From Prochloraceae cyanobacterium PL24a_bin.78 (lineage in GTDB: Bacteria > Cyanobacteriota > Cyanobacteriia > Cyanobacteriales > JANQIW01): DNA of 64,000 nucleotides. A program made the position numbers and the translations under genes. This document shows positions 57,389 to 64,000 of this stretch, piece by piece (the first letter of the stretch is position 1; each line of letters opens with the position of its first letter). Location: NCBI GenBank assembly GCA_028281945.1, contig JANQIW010000081.1, positions 1 through 64,000 of the forward strand, given 5' to 3'. A model generated the notes under the pieces. It was not told the DNA's origin. It did not search any database and was given only the letters and a program-made list of their open reading frames with translations.

Positions 57389-58582
57389 ATGAGTCAAAAT
57401 AATTCTAAGGAAATTATAACTCAATTATTACATTTTAATGACAAAATTCATAAAGGTAATCTCATTATTGAAGTAAATGAAAAACTTAAATGGCAATTCT
57501 ATTTTCGCTTAGGTCGCTTGAGTTGGGTGACAGGAGGACAGAATTCAAAAGAGCGTTTAAAACGGAATATAAATCTATACTGTCCAGAAGTTCAAAGAAT
57601 AGAATTAAAACATATTTTATTATACCATAAAAATCAACGCGAAGAAGAAATATTAGTTTCTTTACAAAGAAAAAATTTAATTGATCGTTCTAAACTCACT
57701 GAGTTAATGAAAAATGTTGCTATAGAAATTTTATTTGATATATTTCAATTAGATAATGATGAAAAATTTGTTCAAAATTTATCTTGTGAAAGAGTTCCTG
57801 AAGAACCTGAAGATAAAATAGCTTTACTTCTACCTCTGTTAGATATAAAATATATTGTACAATCTGCCAAAAAAGCTTGGCATGAATGGCAGAAGTCAGG
57901 TTTAAGTCATTATTCACCTAATTTGTATCCTGTTGTTAAACAACCAACTTTATTAAGAAAGCATATTATTACTGAAACTCAAAAGCAAATTATTTCTTTA
58001 GCTGATGGAACAAAAACTATACGAACTCTTGCACTTAAAATTAATTCAGATATCATCAGTGTAACTCGTTCCATTGATCCTTTGATCCATTCAGGAAGAA
58101 TGGAATTTTTTACTTTTCCCCATTTGCGGAAAGTTGATGTAAGCAATAACCATAAGAACTCGAACCATCAAAAACTAGCAAGTCTAACTTTACGGGAAAA
58201 GCAACCTTTAGTTGCCTGTGTAGATGATAGTGAGATGATTTGTATGACGATGAAGAGGATTATCTCAAATCTTAATTATCGTTTTATGAGCATTCAAGAG
58301 CCAATTCAAGTAATTGCTACACTTTTGAAAAATAAACCTGATTTTATTTTCTTAGATTTGTTGATGCCTGTGATTAATGGTTATGAACTTTGTTCTCAAC
58401 TGCGCAGAACTCCTAGTTTTAGAGATACTCCTATTGTGATTTTAACAGGAAAAAATGGTTTAGTCGATCGAATGAGAGCTAAAGTTGTGGGTTCGACAGA
58501 TTTTCTGAGTAAACCAGTAGAAAAAAATCAAGTTATTGGTATGCTAGAAAAATATTTAACCGTAGGAGATGGAAATGAGTAA
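57389..58582 (+). CDS. PatA/PixG-like response regulator with DUF4388-type N-terminus
   Basis: C-terminal receiver ACVDDSEMICMTMKRI...FIFLDLLMPVINGYEL; operon context. Confidence 0.85.
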   Translation: MSQNNSKEIITQLLHFNDKIHKGNLIIEVNEKLKWQFYFRLGRLSWVTGGQNSKERLKRNINLYCPEVQRIELKHILLYHKNQREEEILVSLQRKNLIDRSKLTELMKNVAIEILFDIFQLDNDEKFVQNLSCERVPEEPEDKIALLLPLLDIKYIVQSAKKAWHEWQKSGLSHYSPNLYPVVKQPTLLRKHIITETQKQIISLADGTKTIRTLALKINSDIISVTRSIDPLIHSGRMEFFTFPHLRKVDVSNNHKNSNHQKLASLTLREKQPLVACVDDSEMICMTMKRIISNLNYRFMSIQEPIQVIATLLKNKPDFIFLDLLMPVINGYELCSQLRRTPSFRDTPIVILTGKNGLVDRMRAKVVGSTDFLSKPVEKNQVIGMLEKYLTVGDGNE

Positions 58583-58937
58583 AGTACTTTTAGTAGAAGA
58601 TAGCTTATCTCAAGCACAATTAGTAACTCGTTGTTTAGAGAAAGAAGGAATTGGTGTTTTCGCTGTAACTAGTGGTGAAGAGGCTGAACTAAGAATTAAA
58701 CAACAACAACCAGATCTTATTTTACTTGATGTTATTTTACCAGGTGAAAGTGGTTTTGAACTTTGTCGAAAGTTGAAAAAAAATTCAGAAACAAAAGCTA
58801 TTCCTATTGTGATTTGTTCTACAAAAAATTCAGATGTTGATAAAACTTGGGGTAAAATGAGTGGGGCTGATGCTTATATGGCTAAACCTATTGATGAAAA
58901 AGAATTAGTGAAAATAATTAAACAATTCATTGGGTAA
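58569..58937 (+). CDS. CheY-like response regulator (PixH/PilH-like); start probably 58575
   Basis: KVLLVEDSLSQAQL...DLILLDVILPGESGFEL. Confidence 0.9.
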   Translation: MEMSKVLLVEDSLSQAQLVTRCLEKEGIGVFAVTSGEEAELRIKQQQPDLILLDVILPGESGFELCRKLKKNSETKAIPIVICSTKNSDVDKTWGKMSGADAYMAKPIDEKELVKIIKQFIG

Positions 58938-59478
58938 GATATTCATGAATACAACAAATTTCGAGTTTTCTTTATCAAAAAATGATGATTCTCTACTTCA
59001 ATTTAGAAAGCTTCAACAACTAGAAGGGGAAAAATTCTTGCGATTTTCTCTTACTAATGATGTCAATGGATTAATTCCTTTGTCAGATTTGCAAGGTACA
59101 ATAGAAGTTCAAATTAAAGAGATTCTCCCCATTCCAGAAGTTTCAGAGTATTGGTTGGGGTTGGTTAATTGGCAGGGTGAAGCAACTTGGATTTTGGATT
59201 TAAGTAGTTTATTGGGGGCATCTCATTGGTTTGAAGGGGATTCTTTCTATAATTCTGGTTTTGTAATGTTAATTCAAGTTGAGAAACAAACCATTGGACT
59301 TCTGGTTAAAGAAGTTAAAGGAATTGAATCTTATGATAGAACATTATGTTTTCCTATTTCTGATGTTATTTCTTTTGAAGAATTGAGTTCTTTTCTTGGT
59401 GGTTATTTTGTCGATAGTCAAAATTCTCCTCTAATGCTATTGGATATTCAAAAATTAATTGATACTTTAGCCAATTAA
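58930..59478 (+). CDS. CheW-like adaptor (PixI-like)
   Basis: PIPEVSEYWLGLVNWQGEATWILDLSSLLG. Confidence 0.88.
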   Translation: MGKIFMNTTNFEFSLSKNDDSLLQFRKLQQLEGEKFLRFSLTNDVNGLIPLSDLQGTIEVQIKEILPIPEVSEYWLGLVNWQGEATWILDLSSLLGASHWFEGDSFYNSGFVMLIQVEKQTIGLLVKEVKGIESYDRTLCFPISDVISFEELSSFLGGYFVDSQNSPLMLLDIQKLIDTLAN

Positions 59479-59614
59479 ATGATTAAATAATCTTGAGAAC
59501 ATCAATTGAAATTTGTTGATAATTAATTATTAATCAATTGATTAAACAAAATTCAGGAAAAATTAAATCTATATCCTTTTTTTAGTCTTAATTGTTAATA
59601 GTTGAACTGCTAAG

Positions 59615-62600
59615 ATGAAGTTAAGGAGCTATCTAATTAACAGTGTATTTAAGGTAATTACTATGAATTTGCCTATTGTTTCAAAAAATGAAAACTCTCA
59701 AGAAAATTTACTTCAAAATGAAGTAATGAATTTAACTACAACAGAAACCGAAACTCAAACTCAAACCCAAACCGAAGCAAGAAAAACCAACAATAATCAA
59801 AATAGTTTTTTTGGTGAAGAAAAAATTTATAGTAACAAAATTATTGATAAAATTCGCTCCTATTCTGATTGGAATAGTTTGATTGATGGACTAGTAAAGG
59901 TTCTACAAGAAGCATTAAAAGTTAACCGTGTGTTAATTTATCGCTTTGATAGTAATATTAGTGGCACTGGAATCGCTGAGTCTATGGAATCAGATTGGAT
60001 GCCAACTAAAAATGAAAGTTTTGCTTGTAATTTATTTGGCAAGAAACAAGCTAATGAATATGCAAAACATGATTATGTTGTCTTAGGAGAAGGAACAGGA
60101 GTTGAACCAAGCCCTTATCAACAAAAACTTTTAGCTCACTTTCAAGTTAAATCATCTTTAGCTTTGCCGATTTGGATTAGATCTTATGGACGTAGTCCTA
60201 AAAATCAGGTTCTTAATAAGGTATGGGGATTGTTAGTTGTGCAACAGTGCGATGGACCTCGTACTTGGCAAATAGAAGAAATTCAATTACTTGAGCGTGT
60301 TAGTGTAGAACTTTCTTTAGCTTTACTACCAAGTCAACCTCTTTTGTTATTAGAAAAAGATCGAGATATCAATACTACGATCTATCAAAATATGCAGCAA
60401 TTAATGAAAAAGATGTTGACAGTCATTAGACAAACTCTAAAAGCAGATCGAGTATTAGTCTATGGCTATAATCCTGATGGTAGTGGAAAAATATTAGGTG
60501 AATCTTTTGACATTCAATATCAAGCAGCAGGTTCATATTTTGATCAAGATTATTTTCTCGACCATAATTGTAAACCCTATTATGTTGTTAACGATATCTA
60601 TACTAAAGGTTTTGCTCGTTGCTTTATCTCAGCATTAGAAGGAATCAAAGCCAAAGCATATATCACAGTACCTATAGTCGAAAATAACGATCTCTTAGGT
60701 GTCTTAAGTGTGTATCAGAATTCCAATCCTCGCAATTGGCAAAAATCAGAGGTAGAGTTGATGGTGAAATATGCCTCTAAATTTATTTTTCCACTCCAAC
60801 AAACCCTCTATCTACGACATACTGAGTTTAAACTAGAGTGGAATAAGAAAATAATAGCTAGAGAACAAGGTTTAAACAAAATGTTAGAGCGAATCCGCTC
60901 AACTAATGATCTAGAAACGGTGTTTCAAATTGCAACCCAAGAAGGAAGAAAATTGATAAATGTCGATCGTGTAGCTATTTATCGTTTTGAATCTGATTGG
61001 AGTGGGAAATTTATTGCTGAATCAGTGACTCCTGGGTGGGCAAAACTAATCGATACAATTTTGGTTGTCCAAGATACCTACCTACAAGAAACCCAAGGAG
61101 GCCGTTACAAACATGGAGAATGTTTTGCTGTTGATGATATTTATACCATTGGGCATCAAGACTGTCATCTTGAATTATTAGAACAATTTGAAGCTAGGGC
61201 TTATCTCATTGCTCCCATTTTTACTGGCAATAAAAAACTTTGGGGCTTAATTGGTGCCTATCACAATAGTGGATCTCATAAATGGCAGTCCGATGAAATT
61301 GATGCTGTCAGACAAATTGGTTTGCAAGTGGGCATTGCCATGGAACAAATTGAATTGATCCAACAGATTCAAACTCGTAATCAAGAATTGGATCATCTTA
61401 ACAAACGAGAAAATACCATTATTGAGTTCTCTACTGAGTTAGTCAATCGTTTGGCAGGGTTGGCACAGGGTGGGGATTCAACTCCTATGTTGGAATTTGC
61501 TACTAATGAATTACGTCAAGTTTTAGATGTTAGTCGGGTAGGTGTTTATCGTTTCTTTCCTGACTATATGGGAGAATTTATAGTTGAATCTGTGAATCCT
61601 AAATATTCTAAGTTAATTGGAACAGAATTAGCTCAAGTTCAAGATACTTATTTAAAAGAGAATAAAGGAGGGCGTTATGCTAATAGGGAAAATTTAAGGA
61701 TAGAAGATATTTATCAAACCAATTATAATGAGTGTCATTTAGATCTTTTAGAAAAAATGGAAGTTCGTGCTTATATGATTGCTCCAATTTTTAAAGGAGA
61801 AGATCTTTGGGGTTTATTAGGTATTTATCAGAATGATAGTCCCCGAAATTGGACAAATTCTGAAGAGGCGATTATGAATCAGGTGGCTACTCAAATTGGT
61901 GTAACCTTACAACTTACAGAATATTTAAATCAAGTAAAGGAACAAGAAGCACAATTAACCCAAGCAGCAGAACAAGAACGATCGAAAAGAGAACAATTGC
62001 AACAGGGAGCATTACGAGTACTTCAGGCTTTAGAACCTTCTTTCCAAGGGGATTTAACCATTCGTGCTCCTTTATCGGAGGATGAAATCGGAACTATTGC
62101 TGATGGCTATAATACTACGATTCAAAGTTTACGAGAGTTAGTAAGACAAGTACAAATGTCTGCTATTAGAGTTAGTGATACCTCCGAAAGTAATACTATT
62201 TCAGTTACTGAATTATCTTCAGTATCTCAAAAACAGGTAAATCAACTTAAGGAAGCTTTAAATGAATTAGAAGTAATGGTACTTTTAACTAAAGAAGTTA
62301 CAAATAATGCTCAAAAGGTAGAACAGGCAGTTCAAGAAGCTAACCAAAAAGTACAAAGTGGTGATTCTTTAATGAGGAAAACAGTAGAAAGTATTTTAGA
62401 AATTCGAGATACTGTTTCAGAAACTGCGAAAAAAGTGAAGAAACTTGGGGAAGCTTCTCAAAAAATATCCAAAGTAGTGAATTTAATTGATAATTTTGCC
62501 ACTCAAACTAATTTACTTTCTCTAAATGCTGCCATTGAAGCCACTAGAGCGGGGGAATATGGTAAAGGCTTTGCGGTGGTTGCTGATGAAGTTAGGGTGT

Positions 62601-62983
62601 TGGCTTATCAGTCTGCTAATGCAACTACAGAAATTGAACGTCTGATTGAACAAATTCAAGGGGAGGTTTCAGAAGTAACTGAGGTGATGGAAATTGGGAT
62701 TGCTCAGGTGGTTAAAGGTTCTAATTTGGTTGATGAAACCCGTCAAAGTCTGAGTGAAATTGTGACGGTAACTAGCAATATTAGTGAATTAGTTGAGGAA
62801 ATTACTCACGCTACTTCTACTCAAGATCAACAGTCTCAAATCGTTACTCAAGCGATGATTGATGTATCCACCTTGGCTAATGAAACTTTAGAAAATTCGG
62901 CTCTTATTTCTCAATCTTTCCAAGAACTTTTAGATACTTCTATGGAATTACAAACCAGTGTTAGTAAGTTTAAAGTAGATTAA
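59615..62983 (+). CDS. PixJ/TaxD1-like methyl-accepting protein with four GAF domains, HAMP-like region and MCP signalling domain
   Basis: QDCHLELLEQFEARAYLIAPIF and NECHLDLLEKMEVRAYMIAPIF (CBCR-type GAF Cys-His); LSLNAAIEATRAGEYGKGFAVVADEVR. Confidence 0.9.
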   Translation: MKLRSYLINSVFKVITMNLPIVSKNENSQENLLQNEVMNLTTTETETQTQTQTEARKTNNNQNSFFGEEKIYSNKIIDKIRSYSDWNSLIDGLVKVLQEALKVNRVLIYRFDSNISGTGIAESMESDWMPTKNESFACNLFGKKQANEYAKHDYVVLGEGTGVEPSPYQQKLLAHFQVKSSLALPIWIRSYGRSPKNQVLNKVWGLLVVQQCDGPRTWQIEEIQLLERVSVELSLALLPSQPLLLLEKDRDINTTIYQNMQQLMKKMLTVIRQTLKADRVLVYGYNPDGSGKILGESFDIQYQAAGSYFDQDYFLDHNCKPYYVVNDIYTKGFARCFISALEGIKAKAYITVPIVENNDLLGVLSVYQNSNPRNWQKSEVELMVKYASKFIFPLQQTLYLRHTEFKLEWNKKIIAREQGLNKMLERIRSTNDLETVFQIATQEGRKLINVDRVAIYRFESDWSGKFIAESVTPGWAKLIDTILVVQDTYLQETQGGRYKHGECFAVDDIYTIGHQDCHLELLEQFEARAYLIAPIFTGNKKLWGLIGAYHNSGSHKWQSDEIDAVRQIGLQVGIAMEQIELIQQIQTRNQELDHLNKRENTIIEFSTELVNRLAGLAQGGDSTPMLEFATNELRQVLDVSRVGVYRFFPDYMGEFIVESVNPKYSKLIGTELAQVQDTYLKENKGGRYANRENLRIEDIYQTNYNECHLDLLEKMEVRAYMIAPIFKGEDLWGLLGIYQNDSPRNWTNSEEAIMNQVATQIGVTLQLTEYLNQVKEQEAQLTQAAEQERSKREQLQQGALRVLQALEPSFQGDLTIRAPLSEDEIGTIADGYNTTIQSLRELVRQVQMSAIRVSDTSESNTISVTELSSVSQKQVNQLKEALNELEVMVLLTKEVTNNAQKVEQAVQEANQKVQSGDSLMRKTVESILEIRDTVSETAKKVKKLGEASQKISKVVNLIDNFATQTNLLSLNAAIEATRAGEYGKGFAVVADEVRVLAYQSANATTEIERLIEQIQGEVSEVTEVMEIGIAQVVKGSNLVDETRQSLSEIVTVTSNISELVEEITHATSTQDQQSQIVTQAMIDVSTLANETLENSALISQSFQELLDTSMELQTSVSKFKVD

Positions 62984-62997
62984 TTATACCTAGAATT

Positions 62998-64000
62998 ATG
63001 AATATTGAGGCTGATTCCCAACCAGATTTATATCAATACTTCCTAGCTGAAGCACCAGATTTATTACAATCCATTGAAGATACTCTTTTAAGTTTGATAG
63101 ATGAAAAAACTACTGATAAGGTTCATATTCTCATGCGAAGTGCTCATACTCTTAAAGGGAGTGCTGCTAGTGTTAAAGAAGAAACTATTCAGACAATTGC
63201 TCATCATCTTGAGGATGTGTTTCAAGCACTTTATCCTTCTGAAGTAGAAATAGATCCTGAATTAGGTTCTTTATTACTTGAAGGTTATGAATGTCTTTGT
63301 ACTCCTATACATTCTGCTTTATCTGGTATATCTTATGATGAAAATGCTATTTTACAGCAAACCGCAGCTATTTTTGCTCAACTTAAAGAGAAATTGGGTG
63401 ATTTTTTCGGGAGAGAAGCTCCTATTCCTACTTCAGATGAATTAGGGTTTGATGTTGTTGGGAGTATTTTTCAAGATAGTATTACTGAAGAATTAGATGA
63501 TTTACAACAAGTTATTTCAGATTCTGATGCCAAAAACTTAGAAAATGTCTTACGATCTTTTACTCAATTTCTCTTAGAATTGGGTATTTCTTATCAGTTA
63601 ACGGGTTTGGAAGAAATCTCTCAAACTGTTTTACTAGCTTTAGATAGCAATCCTGATGAGGTGCAATCTATTGCTCAAGTTGCTTTAGAGAATTTTTATC
63701 AAGCTCGTGAAACTATCTTGGCAGGCGATCGCGTTCGTGGTGGAGAAGTATTACCTCAACTGAAGGAATGGATTGAGATGAGGGCGGAGGAAAAATCACC
63801 TTCTCTAGATGAAGAGGGAATTTTGGATGATTTAGAGGTAGAATTTATTGATTCTACAGAAGAAGAGAGAAATTATTCTTTATCATCTGAATTTAAAAAT
63901 ATAGAAATAGATGGAGAAATAACCAATGAAAATGAGGTTAAAGGAGAACTAGATATTGTAATAGAAAGTATTTATCCTGAAAATAAGGAGAAAATTCTGT
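62998..64000 (+). CDS. CheA-like hybrid histidine kinase (PixL/TaxAY1-like), truncated at window edge
   Basis: MNIEADSQPDLYQYFLAEAPDLLQSIEDTLL...MRSAHTLKGSAASV HPt; missing from ORF track because it has no stop in the window. Confidence 0.85.
   Translation, partial: MNIEADSQPDLYQYFLAEAPDLLQSIEDTLLSLIDEKTTDKVHILMRSAHTLKGSAASVKEETIQTIAHHLEDVFQALYPSEVEIDPELGSLLLEGYECLCTPIHSALSGISYDENAILQQTAAIFAQLKEKLGDFFGREAPIPTSDELGFDVVGSIFQDSITEELDDLQQVISDSDAKNLENVLRSFTQFLLELGISYQLTGLEEISQTVLLALDSNPDEVQSIAQVALENFYQARETILAGDRVRGGEVLPQLKEWIEMRAEEKSPSLDEEGILDDLEVEFIDSTEEERNYSLSSEFKNIEIDGEITNENEVKGELDIVIESIYPENKEKIL

Overview
AT-rich cyanobacterial chromosome segment with mostly conserved housekeeping loci. These are an F-type ATP synthase operon, apcE-apcA-apcB-apcC, an ftsW-like gene, gcvH/gcvP, an acr3-arsH-arsC arsenic operon, an FTR1 permease, an ECF-type Ni/Co transporter, leuC/leuD, and a Pix/Tax-type phototaxis chemosensory operon that runs off the right edge. 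The best candidate for an under-described system is the minus-strand block 17965-30795. It encodes three consecutive P-loop GTPase-like proteins, four paralogous proteins sharing a novel-looking N-terminal domain (three also carry a predicted TM segment and C-terminal peptidoglycan-binding-like modules), an FHA-like membrane protein and a secreted or anchored vWA protein. Other notable points: a cas-less CRISPR array with nine identical repeats next to a DUF29-like gene broken by one in-frame stop, a 27-codon methyltransferase 3'-end relic, short MITE-like palindromes, a paired-hairpin structure duplicated downstream of two of the paralogs, an ArsR-like operator, a triple beta/gamma-crystallin protein, a HEPN-like protein and a G-rich/heptamer repeat patch after apcC. 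All domain calls are by eye; no searches were run.
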